Assembly (NCBI GenBank): GCA_030636125.1
Contig: DAOVXM010000220.1
Location: 1-5,399, forward strand
DNA: 5,399 bases
Origin: Chloroflexota bacterium
GTDB taxonomy: Bacteria > Chloroflexota > Anaerolineae > Anaerolineales > UBA4823
Reading direction: 5' to 3'
Within the stretch, counting starts at the first letter, position 1; the number at the start of each line of letters is the position of its first letter. A model generated the notes under the pieces. It worked only from the letters and a program-made list of their open reading frames with translations. It searched no databases and was not told the origin of the DNA. Shown piece after piece: positions 1 through 5,399 of this stretch. The position numbers and the translations under genes are program-made.

Positions 1-191
1 GGATGGAAATGAGTGATGATTATGTCAGTCAGGTTATCTAACTCCAATCCGACCTGCTGGATCCGAACGACTGGATTGTTAACACAATCAATCAATACAA
101 ACTGGTCGCGGCCGATCACAGCCATATGCGTATTTTCATGTTTTTCATCCGGTATTGCATTCGATGAACCAAGAATTAGCAACTTTGCCAC
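1..191 (-). CDS. Metallo-beta-lactamase-fold hydrolase, tRNase Z-like, N-terminal part (runs off left edge)
   Basis: The gene starts at GTG 191-189 and stays open to the window edge, giving 63 codons plus two bases. The protein begins VAKLLILGSSNAIPD, then has VLIDC near residue 35 and ends ITHFHP. This is the start of the tRNase Z/RNase Z-like branch of the metallo-beta-lactamase fold: a first strand ending in LGSS..IP (LGTSGAVP in tRNase Z), a (L)IDC strand, and the beginning of the metal-binding HxHxDH motif, cut just before the expected DH. Such enzymes are cytoplasmic and bind two metal ions, usually zinc; members cleave tRNA 3' ends or phosphodiester and other ester bonds. The missing C-terminal part would decide between a true tRNase Z and a general MBL hydrolase, so no symbol is given. 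An AAGGAG ribosome site lies 10 nt upstream. The gene follows the permease by 33 bp and is probably the end, or a later member, of the same operon. Confidence 0.85.
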   Translation of the reverse strand, partial: MAKLLILGSSNAIPDEKHENTHMAVIGRDQFVLIDCVNNPVVRIQQVGLELDNLTDIIITHFH

Positions 192-201
192 AGGGTCCTA
201 T

Positions 202-207
202 CTCCTT
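202..207 (-). promoter_or_regulatory. Ribosome binding site fixing the GTG start of the MBL-fold gene
   Basis: On the minus strand AAGGAG (207-202) sits 10 nt before GTG 191-189. It is the strongest Shine-Dalgarno match in this gap and supports GTG over the in-frame TTG three codons later. It also shows that the short reading frame cut by the window edge is a real gene. Confidence 0.75.
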
Positions 208-224
208 CCCTGAAAAAACATTGA

Positions 225-1658
225 TCACCCACCCAGGATCAAAACAGCAAGGCGAGGTGAAATATAAATTTCAATCGCGGCTGCTCCTAATAGTAGCGGT
301 AGCACTAATCCAATCATGATTTTAGTCCAATCTGACAAGGAAAGCAACCAGGTCTCCCCGATCGTTCGTCCGCTGGCAGGAGCAGCTAAGGTCGCTCCGA
401 GTCGTAGTACTGCTGCGCCTGCTAGTATTATTGCCGGGATCTCTAGTAAACCATGAGGTAATACCAACGCAACTAGGAAAGTCAGGGGATGTAGACCAAT
501 ACCAGCAACGCTGGCCATAAAATAACCAATTAGTATAAATGGCAACATTAAGATTATTGCTGCTAGTACACCAAAAGAAAATATCCCCAGTACGGTTGCC
601 AGTAGAATAACTCTTAAATTATGCCACCATATTGTGCCGATACCAGCGGCAGAAAAGAAAGGGATTGAATCCAATCCCTCTAAAAAGCCTTGGTCGATGT
701 TCTGGAGGTTAAGCGTCTCAGGCGGCAATACAAAAATACTAGCCTGTCTTGTGCCGATCCACACACCCGCCAGCAAAGTCAGGGTTACTATCAGAATTGG
801 TTTGTACATCTGGCGTAATGCTTGAGATACTTCTTGAGTGTACCATTGACCAAGGGAGTGTGCCTCTCCAATGAATGAGGCTGAATATGTGCGCCACCCT
901 CTACGGATATTCAAAGTGTCGAACTCTTTTCCCAACAACTCTTCACGGTTGAAATGAGCCACACCAGTCCGTAACAGCAGACCCGCTATAACGATCTGGC
1001 CCAAGATAACCCACCATAGCACAGTATATTGAGCCCAGAACATAATCACGCTCTCCACCTGGATCAACAAAACCATTGGAATAATGATGAATGAAGCCAG
1101 TAAGTTAGCTGCCCGCACAGATGTGGTTTGCGAAGAAACAACCACAGCCCCACTAACCATTACCAATGCATGCACTGTCGTCAATAGTATAATTTGAGTT
1201 AATAATATTGGGTTCAGCTGCCATTCAACCGAAATATAAATACCGATTAAATAAACCATAATTCCCAGGTAACTGGCCAACAAGGGTGGCACGACAGCCG
1301 CGATCAATTTTCCTAAATACAATTGCCAATCGCTTAATGGACTGACCAACAACGGTTCAATACTCCCGCGTTCTTTTTCTCCAACAAAAGATTCCAGTGC
1401 TATGACCAATGAAACAGAGATCGGGAAAAAACCCACAATCATTAAGAGAAATGGGATTAAACGATCGCCGACCAGGGATGCTCCGTAGCGTTCCACAAAT
1501 GACGTCGCTTGTCTAGCCGTAAAATTCATCAACCACGGGAAAAATATGGTTAGAACCAAAACCGGCACAATAATGCGCCAATCCCGAAATTGATCACGGA
1601 CCTCTCGTCGAGTCACAATCAGGGCAGGACCTAGGTGCTGTCTAATATCTGAGATCAT
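225..1658 (-). CDS. ABC-2 type permease fused to a C-terminal SpoIIM-like (DUF95) membrane domain
   Basis: Membrane subunit of an ABC exporter, 477 residues in one unbroken frame. The N-terminal half resembles NatB-type ABC-2 permeases: a short cytosolic start, a first membrane helix near 29-45, a large exposed loop, then helices near 67-90, 113-142, 150-173, 184-205 and 207-230. The segment ESFVGEKERGSIEPLLVSPLS (89-109) matches the coupling region usual after helix 2 in this family. A charged, probably cytosolic linker (about 233-284, with FNREELLGKEFD) leads into a second module of about five helices (286-303, 345-367, 372-388, 392-416, 447-468) carrying WWHNLRV (344-350) and LPHGLLEIPA (400-409), hallmarks of SpoIIM/DUF95 proteins. 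The start ATG overlaps the stop of the ATPase gene as ATGA, so the two are translationally coupled and very likely form one transporter. The substrate cannot be read from the sequence. The ABC-2 half and the pairing are secure; the SpoIIM assignment rests on motif and helix pattern. Confidence 0.9.
   Translation of the reverse strand: MISDIRQHLGPALIVTRREVRDQFRDWRIIVPVLVLTIFFPWLMNFTARQATSFVERYGASLVGDRLIPFLLMIVGFFPISVSLVIALESFVGEKERGSIEPLLVSPLSDWQLYLGKLIAAVVPPLLASYLGIMVYLIGIYISVEWQLNPILLTQIILLTTVHALVMVSGAVVVSSQTTSVRAANLLASFIIIPMVLLIQVESVIMFWAQYTVLWWVILGQIVIAGLLLRTGVAHFNREELLGKEFDTLNIRRGWRTYSASFIGEAHSLGQWYTQEVSQALRQMYKPILIVTLTLLAGVWIGTRQASIFVLPPETLNLQNIDQGFLEGLDSIPFFSAAGIGTIWWHNLRVILLATVLGIFSFGVLAAIILMLPFILIGYFMASVAGIGLHPLTFLVALVLPHGLLEIPAIILAGAAVLRLGATLAAPASGRTIGETWLLSLSDWTKIMIGLVLPLLLGAAAIEIYISPRLAVLILGG
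249..821 (-). other. SpoIIM-like (DUF95) domain within the permease, residues about 280-470
   Basis: Seen directly: a membrane helix (ITLT-like, 286-303), an exposed loop of about 35 residues, then HN followed by a long pair of helices, a glycine-rich turn, LPHGLLEIPA and the small-residue helix IILAGAAVLRLG (410-421). B. subtilis SpoIIM has the same order: helix, exposed loop, HN before a helix pair, then an LP..x.IIPA helix. SpoIIM is known from the SpoIID-SpoIIM-SpoIIP engulfment complex, but DUF95 proteins are widespread in non-sporulating bacteria and archaea with unknown roles. No stop or frameshift separates this module from the ABC-2 half. Confidence 0.75.
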
Positions 1659-2590
1659 TTGAAACTTACGCTCTCTTGATATCCATATATTGCTTGCATA
1701 TAGACTTGTTCAAGACTGCGGGGGACCTCTCGCAATCCAACTACTGGAAATCCTTGTTCTAACAAGAGTTGTAAAAGCTCCGGATTCACCTCGTTCGGGT
1801 TGGTTGTTTGATAACGCAACCAGTCCAGACCTTCTGAAGTTAGCACAGCCCCAGCAGGTAGCTTAGGCTCCTGTCCATTCAACTGGCTCGCTAGGCGTAC
1901 CTCGTACTCCGCCGGCCCTAGCATCTTGGATTTTAAATCATCAGGTGAGCCTTGAACTATGATCTCCCCCTGGCGGATAACCGCGATCTTGTCTGCCAAC
2001 TCCTCTGCCTCTGATAGGTTATGTGTACAAATTATGATCGCTCTACTAGCTGAACGTAAATCTCGAATAGCATCCCGCACCAGGTGTGCACTTTCCGGAT
2101 CCATCGCTGATGTAGGTTCATCCAGTAAAAGTACTGGAGGATCATGTAAGAGTGCACGTGCAAGAGCTAATTTCTGCCGCATGCCTTTAGAATATTCTTC
2201 AATCCGACGATCACTATCATCGCCTAAGCTAAATTCATCTAACAAACGTTCAGTACGAGCCTTGCGCTCTTCAGTGGTGAGTCCATATAGCTGCCCAAAA
2301 AAATCCAAATAATCAATTGCTGGCATACGTCCATACAGACCGTGCTGTTCCGTCAATACCCCCACAGCAGCTCGTACTTTTTTAGGTTCCTTTACCACAT
2401 CGTAACCAGCTATCCAAGCCCGACCTTTTGTCGGTCTTAGAACGGAGGTCAATATGCGTATTGTAGTCGTCTTGCCTGCGCCATTTGGTCCCAGCAGAGC
2501 TAATACCTCTCCCTGCTGAATATTGAGATTCACCTTGTTAACTGCCCAATAATCTCCAAACTGTTTGCTTAGGTCTTGTGTAACGATCAT
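1655..2590 (-). CDS. ABC-2 type exporter ATP-binding protein (NatA/CcmA-like)
   Basis: Cytoplasmic ATPase that should drive the permease encoded directly after it. The 311 residues hold all nucleotide-binding motifs in order: Walker A GPNGAGKT (34-41), Q-loop glutamine in LTEQ (Q82), ABC signature YSKGMRQ (133-139, the SKGM form typical of NatA-like exporters rather than LSGGQ), Walker B VLLLDEP (153-159), D-loop SAMD (161-164, where SGLD or SALD is more usual) and switch histidine H190 in CTHNLSEAEELAD. A C-terminal extension (about 227-300, ending SLEQVYMQAI) is the accessory domain often found in this subfamily. The start is ATG 2590; a modest AAGGA lies 12 nt upstream (2607-2603). It follows lgt by 80 bp and overlaps the permease by 4 bp (ATGA at 1658-1655). 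Drug, sodium, polysaccharide or peptide export are all possible for this family; the sequence does not tell which. Confidence 0.93.
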   Translation of the reverse strand: MIVTQDLSKQFGDYWAVNKVNLNIQQGEVLALLGPNGAGKTTTIRILTSVLRPTKGRAWIAGYDVVKEPKKVRAAVGVLTEQHGLYGRMPAIDYLDFFGQLYGLTTEERKARTERLLDEFSLGDDSDRRIEEYSKGMRQKLALARALLHDPPVLLLDEPTSAMDPESAHLVRDAIRDLRSASRAIIICTHNLSEAEELADKIAVIRQGEIIVQGSPDDLKSKMLGPAEYEVRLASQLNGQEPKLPAGAVLTSEGLDWLRYQTTNPNEVNPELLQLLLEQGFPVVGLREVPRSLEQVYMQAIYGYQESVSFK

Positions 2591-2670
2591 CGCCCTTACA
2601 AGTCCTTACTCAGGGTAAATTATTGCCGGTGAACATCCTCAACGAATTGTTTTTTCCACCCCATAATGTT

Positions 2671-3471
2671 TTAATATTCTTTTGCCCTTCGATGTCGCCA
2701 AATAAGTAATGCCGCTGCTGCTAATCCTACGACCAGCATCAACGTCTGATTTGCATTGATACCCACAACTAAAGATGAATCCAGGCGTAAAAATTCTAAT
2801 AAGAAGCGTCCAAGTGGATAGATAATTAGATACACCAGGAAGATATCTCCTGGGATTAATCGATCAGAATAACGACGCCCTAGCCAGAGCAATAAGGCCA
2901 TATTAAATAGATTCCACAACGCTTCGTATAAGAAAAGTGGGTGGAAATGTGATTGATCTCGAAATTCTGGCAAGCGATTTTGGGGATCAATATAGATCGC
3001 CCAGGGTAAATCAGTCGGCCTTCCATATAATTCCTGATTGACAAAATTACCTAGCCGGCCTATTGCCTGTGCTAAAGCTAACCCAGGGGCAACTATATCA
3101 GCCCATTCACCAAAATTCTCACCACGCTTACGTGTAAACAGATATAAAGCGATTCCACCACCAATTACCGCACCAGGTATTCCCAGACCACCCCGCCAGA
3201 TCGCAAGCGCATCCAACGGGTGGGTGAGGTAATACAAAGTGGTGATTCCTTGTTCAACCATAGACGGCGCTGGAGTCAATATATGCCAGAGTCGAGCTCC
3301 TAATATGCCGCCGATCAACACCCAAATTAAGCCATCCCACACCAGTTCACTATCCATCCCCTTGCGCCGCGCCTGCCGTTCAGCCATGACCGCTGCAGCT
3401 ACAGCTGCCAGCATTAAGATAATCCCGTAATATCGAATAAAAAATGGACCTACTTGAAATCCTACCGGCAT
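2671..3471 (-). CDS. lgt: Phosphatidylglycerol-prolipoprotein diacylglyceryl transferase
   Basis: Integral membrane enzyme that transfers the diacylglyceryl group of phosphatidylglycerol onto the lipobox cysteine of prolipoproteins, the first step of bacterial lipoprotein maturation. The 266-residue length is normal. It carries the family signature GRLGNFVNQELYG (138-150), followed by RPTDLPWAI; upstream is the conserved N-terminal IRYYGI (12-17) and GARLWH (58-63), downstream HPLFLYEALWNL (177-188) and GRFLLEFLR (221-229), which supplies the Arg and Glu residues conserved in helix 7. About seven hydrophobic helices fit the known topology. In the loop GGLGIPGA (94-101) the position of E. coli His103 appears to be proline. 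The start is ATG 3471 with GAGG (3482-3479) 7 nt upstream. It lies 23 bp after the phosphatidyltransferase gene and 80 bp before the ABC ATPase; no clear terminator is seen on either side, so it is probably co-transcribed with both. Confidence 0.95.
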   Translation of the reverse strand: MPVGFQVGPFFIRYYGIILMLAAVAAAVMAERQARRKGMDSELVWDGLIWVLIGGILGARLWHILTPAPSMVEQGITTLYYLTHPLDALAIWRGGLGIPGAVIGGGIALYLFTRKRGENFGEWADIVAPGLALAQAIGRLGNFVNQELYGRPTDLPWAIYIDPQNRLPEFRDQSHFHPLFLYEALWNLFNMALLLWLGRRYSDRLIPGDIFLVYLIIYPLGRFLLEFLRLDSSLVVGINANQTLMLVVGLAAAALLIWRHRRAKEY

Positions 3472-3494
3472 GTTTTTACCTCAATTATTACGTA

Positions 3495-4109
3495 TCATTT
3501 TTGGACTTGACGACGCACGTCAATAATACGTTGGATTGCTGTTATATTGGCTAGCACAGCAATAATCCACAACCCCACCACTGGAATATTAAACACCAGC
3601 GCAGGTGCTAATACAATATAGCGTTCAAATCGTGTCAGTATCCCTACTTTTGAATCATAACCTAAAGACTGAGCACGCGCTCGTGTATAAGATACCATAA
3701 CCGAACCAGCGGCTGCAAAATAGGTCAGTGTAGCAGGTAGCCATTCTCCTCCTTGGACATAATAAAATAACAAACCCCCAAATATCACCAACTCTGAATA
3801 ACGATCTGTCACTGAATCGACAAATGCTCCGAATTCACTGGGCTCCCCACGTAGGCGCGCCATTGTTCCATCCAACGCATCTATGGGTCCCATAAGAAGG
3901 ATAATGATACCGCCGATTGTCATTTGCCCGCGCGCCAGGAAAACAGCCCCCACTGTGTTTCCAATCAGACCGAGAATCGTCATTGTATTGGGCATCAGTC
4001 CCAAGCCATTAAGGAATCCCCCTATGGCATCCAATACTTTCTTAAAGCGTACCCGCATCTGATCTGTTAATGTCAATTTTTTCTTTCGATCTGCCGCCTG
4101 TTCTGTCAA
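3495..4109 (-). CDS. CDP-alcohol phosphatidyltransferase (phosphatidylinositol-phosphate synthase-like)
   Basis: Membrane enzyme that replaces the CMP of CDP-diacylglycerol with an alcohol to make a phospholipid. The 204 residues contain the complete family motif D-x2-DG-x2-AR-x8-G-x3-D-x3-D: D77, D80, G81, A84, R85, G94, D98 and D102, all metal- or CDP-binding positions. The protein has an N-terminal amphipathic start (1-30) and about six helices. After the motif, SYTRARA (140-146) and RFER (160-163) resemble the phosphatidylinositol-phosphate/archaetidylinositol-phosphate synthase branch, such as mycobacterial PgsA1, more than phosphatidylglycerophosphate synthases. The inositol-phosphate acceptor is therefore likely but inferred. 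The start is TTG 4109, chosen because AAGGAAGG lies 10 nt upstream and an in-frame TAA (4133-4131) excludes anything earlier; the first internal ATG is codon 18. It is the first gene after the promoter at 4147-4175, and lgt follows after 23 bp. Confidence 0.9.
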   Translation of the reverse strand: MTEQAADRKKKLTLTDQMRVRFKKVLDAIGGFLNGLGLMPNTMTILGLIGNTVGAVFLARGQMTIGGIIILLMGPIDALDGTMARLRGEPSEFGAFVDSVTDRYSELVIFGGLLFYYVQGGEWLPATLTYFAAAGSVMVSYTRARAQSLGYDSKVGILTRFERYIVLAPALVFNIPVVGLWIIAVLANITAIQRIIDVRRQVQK

Positions 4110-4119
4110 AACTTTTCTA

Positions 4120-4127
4120 CCTTCCTT
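4120..4127 (-). promoter_or_regulatory. Ribosome binding site deciding the TTG start of the phosphatidyltransferase gene
   Basis: AAGGAAGG on the minus strand (4127-4120) ends 10 nt before TTG 4109. With the in-frame stop just upstream at 4133-4131, this makes the unusual TTG the best start and leaves a leader of about 30 nt from the predicted transcription start. Confidence 0.65.
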
Positions 4128-4146
4128 TATTTATATTGTTCGCAGT

Positions 4147-4175
4147 ATGCTATCAGGTGGGCTTATGTCTGTCAA
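4147..4175 (-). promoter_or_regulatory. Sigma-70-type promoter for the phosphatidyltransferase-lgt-ABC operon
   Basis: On the minus strand a perfect -35 TTGACA (4175-4170) is followed by a 17 bp spacer and the -10 TAGCAT (4152-4147), which matches 4 of 6 consensus positions. Transcription should start near 4140, about 30 nt before the TTG start. It is the best promoter match seen in the gaps of this window and lies in the largest intergenic gap, directly upstream of a gene. Confidence 0.65.
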
Positions 4176-4212
4176 GCTAAACGTGTATAAAAAAATCTCA
4201 AATTGATAGCAT
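4147..4212. repeat. 9-bp perfect inverted repeat flanking and overlapping the promoter
   Basis: The plus strand reads ATGCTATCA at 4147-4155 and TGATAGCAT at 4204-4212, an exact 9-bp inverted pair with centres 57 bp apart. One arm covers the -10 element and the other lies upstream of the -35. This could be a pair of operator half-sites for a looping or dimeric regulator. The upstream arm also overlaps the terminator-like hairpin. Chance alone would give a repeat this long in a gap this size only a few percent of the time by rough reckoning, so the function remains unproven. Confidence 0.4.
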
Positions 4213-4234
4213 CCCGGATAAATCCAATTTTTGA
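4189..4234 (-). terminator. Possible rho-independent terminator after ftsK
   Basis: About 28 nt past the ftsK stop, the minus strand has TCAAAAATTGGAT (4234-4222) able to pair with ATCAATTTGA (4207-4198) through ten base pairs interrupted by a 2-nt and a 1-nt bulge, with a 14-nt loop, then GA and a run of seven T (4195-4189). The stem is AT-rich and imperfect, so termination may be weak. Its place between ftsK and a fresh promoter supports the call. Confidence 0.35.
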
Positions 4235-4262
4235 CTATTTGTTATTCAGTTTATTTGTGAGT

Positions 4263-5399
4263 TTATAGTTCCTTATCTTCTTTTGGATCGATTAGTACCT
4301 CACGCTCGCGCCCACCTCCAAGAGACGGACCTACCATACCCAATTCTTCTAGTTCATCCATTAACCGAGCTGCGCGTGGGTAACCAATACGCAATCGGCG
4401 TTGAAGCATTGATGCGCTGGCACGTTGAGTATCGCGAATTACCTCAATGGCCTTTTCAATCAAGTTGTCGCGATCCGCAAGGATGGCTTCTTGTTCTAAC
4501 ATTACCTCCCAAGGTGGAGGTTCAGTCTCCATCTCAGGATAAGCCTGTTGCCAAGAAACAATTACTTTCTCAACCTCCTGGTCGCTAACCATCACCCCTT
4601 GTGCCCGTAGTGGTCCTGCCGCTTCTGGTGGTAAAAAGAGCATGTCGCCATGACCTAAAAGTGACTCTGCCCCGACGCTATCCAATATCACGCGGGAATC
4701 CACCGATGAAGCTACCGCAAATGAGAGACGCGCCGGGAAATTTGCCTTAATTAGACCCGTTACTACATCTGTACTCGGACGTTGAGTGGCTACCACCAAA
4801 TGGATACCGGTAGCACGAGCCATTTGAGCCAGGCGCACCAAGGCAGGTTCTGTCAATTCTGGCGCGGACATCATCAAATCTGCCAATTCATCGATAAGCA
4901 GTACAATTCTGGGTAATGGCTCAACCCCTTTACGACGTCTAGCCTTTCGGTTATAGGAATCTAAATTACGTGAACGGGAATTCTCTAATAGCTTATAACG
5001 ACGATCCATCTCTGCCACCGTCCATCTCAGGACGCCTAGTATCCGCTCCAAACTAGTTTCCACTGTTCCATACAAATGTGGTAGACCATTAAAGCGAACC
5101 AACTCCACCATCTTCGGATCAATCATCACAATGCGTAATTCATCTGGCGTGTTGTTCATTACCAAACAAGTAGTCAGAGATGCAATACAGACAGATTTCC
5201 CTGAGCCCGTAGTTCCGGCTATTAAGAGATGGGGCATGCGTCCCAGATCAGCCATCACAGGCTGTCCCGAGACATCACGTCCAAGTGCAATCGCAAGTGG
5301 TGACCCGATTTTATAAAACGCCTCCGTTTCTAATATTGGTCGTAAGCGAACTACTGACGAGCGAGCATTTGGCACCTCGATACCTACGTAAGGGCGACC
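4263..5399 (-). CDS. ftsK: DNA translocase FtsK/SpoIIIE, C-terminal motor and gamma domain (N-terminus beyond right edge)
   Basis: Septum-located, ATP-driven double-stranded DNA pump that clears and aligns chromosome ends during division. The frame is open to the window edge. A GTG at 5375 is not the true start, because the eight codons before it read GRPYVGIE and complete the conserved GIEVPN block of the FtsK alpha/beta motor. Numbering from that GTG: Walker A GTTGSGKS (54-61, K60), IDPKMVEL (85-92), Walker B IVLLIDE (157-163, D162 and E163), then ATQRPSTDVVTGLIKANFPA (196-215) and GHGDMLFLPP (241-250), all diagnostic. A short acidic, proline-containing linker (about 280-302) leads to the gamma winged-helix domain (303-365) with MLQRRLRIGYPRAARLMDEL, which reads polar guide sequences and contacts XerD in E. 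coli. The membrane domain and the long linker lie outside the window. A possible terminator follows, so the gene probably ends its own transcription unit. Confidence 0.96.
   Translation of the reverse strand, partial: GRPYVGIEVPNARSSVVRLRPILETEAFYKIGSPLAIALGRDVSGQPVMADLGRMPHLLIAGTTGSGKSVCIASLTTCLVMNNTPDELRIVMIDPKMVELVRFNGLPHLYGTVETSLERILGVLRWTVAEMDRRYKLLENSRSRNLDSYNRKARRRKGVEPLPRIVLLIDELADLMMSAPELTEPALVRLAQMARATGIHLVVATQRPSTDVVTGLIKANFPARLSFAVASSVDSRVILDSVGAESLLGHGDMLFLPPEAAGPLRAQGVMVSDQEVEKVIVSWQQAYPEMETEPPPWEVMLEQEAILADRDNLIEKAIEVIRDTQRASASMLQRRLRIGYPRAARLMDELEELGMVGPSLGGGREREVLIDPKEDKEL

Noticed and set aside
13..213. 66-codon open frame on the plus strand
   Set aside because: It lies opposite the MBL-fold gene, has no ribosome site or recognisable protein, while the minus strand encodes clear family motifs with a good Shine-Dalgarno.
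225..1658. Evidence that the organism sporulates
   Set aside because: SpoIIM-like domains occur widely in non-sporulating organisms, no other sporulation gene is in the window, and FtsK/SpoIIIE is universal for cell division.
1655..2590. Naming the ABC pair natAB (sodium export)
   Set aside because: Similarity to NatA/NatB is at family level only; this family exports many substrates and the permease has an extra domain.
2591..2670. Promoter or terminator between lgt and the ABC ATPase
   Set aside because: TTGAGG and AATAAT/TAATTT are present but with poor spacing (12-14 bp); the hairpins (such as CAA-TTCG-TTG) have only 3-4 base pairs and no T-run follows. The gap could still hold a weak internal promoter.
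4184..4212. Divergent plus-strand promoter using the second TAGCAT
   Set aside because: The matching -35 (TGTATA) is poor and no plus-strand gene follows.
4283..4588. 101-codon plus-strand open frame
   Set aside because: It is the antisense shadow of the FtsK gamma domain and linker, whose conserved motifs fix the real frame. The smaller plus-strand frames at 634-825, 1959-2312, 3038-3232, 3239-3430 and 5131-5316 are rejected for the same reason.
5373..5375. GTG as the start of ftsK
   Set aside because: The frame continues upstream to the edge with GRPYVGIE, part of the conserved GIEVPN block, so the gene is truncated by the window.
1..5399. Mobile element, CRISPR array, RNA gene or toxin-antitoxin/defence system
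   Set aside because: No transposase, integrase, direct-repeat array, tRNA-like cloverleaf or defence-type protein was seen; base composition is even and all genes share one strand.

Overview
The window holds six genes, all on the minus strand, so transcription runs from the right end to the left. The first (ftsK) and last (a metallo-beta-lactamase-fold hydrolase) are cut by the window edges. No tRNA, rRNA, CRISPR array, insertion sequence or plus-strand gene is supported. Coding is dense; the largest gap is 153 bp, between ftsK and the next gene. By eye the base composition is slightly AT-rich and even across the window. The style of the proteins (the FtsK motor, the HFHP-type hydrolase start, an inositol-phosphate-type phosphatidyltransferase next to lgt) suggests a Chloroflexota bacterium, perhaps of the Anaerolineae. 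This is recognition from memory, not a search result, and is held with moderate confidence.

Layout in transcription order: (1) 5399-4263, C-terminal part of an FtsK/SpoIIIE DNA translocase. (2) A 153 bp intergenic region with an imperfect terminator-like hairpin after ftsK, then a good sigma-70-type promoter (TTGACA, 17 bp, TAGCAT) whose -10 lies inside one arm of a 9-bp perfect inverted repeat. (3) 4109-3495, a CDP-alcohol phosphatidyltransferase with a TTG start. (4) 3471-2671, lgt, prolipoprotein diacylglyceryl transferase. (5) 2590-1655, the ATPase of an ABC-2 type exporter. (6) 1658-225, its permease, overlapping the ATPase gene by ATGA. (7) 191 to the left edge, the start of a metallo-beta-lactamase-fold protein.

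The genes from 4109 leftwards look like one transcription unit (gaps of 23, 80, -4 and 33 bp) read from the promoter at 4147-4175. Two of them act on phospholipids: the phosphatidyltransferase makes a CDP-diacylglycerol-derived lipid, and Lgt uses a phospholipid as diacylglyceryl donor for lipoproteins. The ABC pair is a membrane export or remodelling machine of unknown cargo. The most unusual item is the permease: one unbroken 477-residue reading frame joins an ABC-2 (NatB-like) permease to a complete SpoIIM-like (DUF95) membrane domain.
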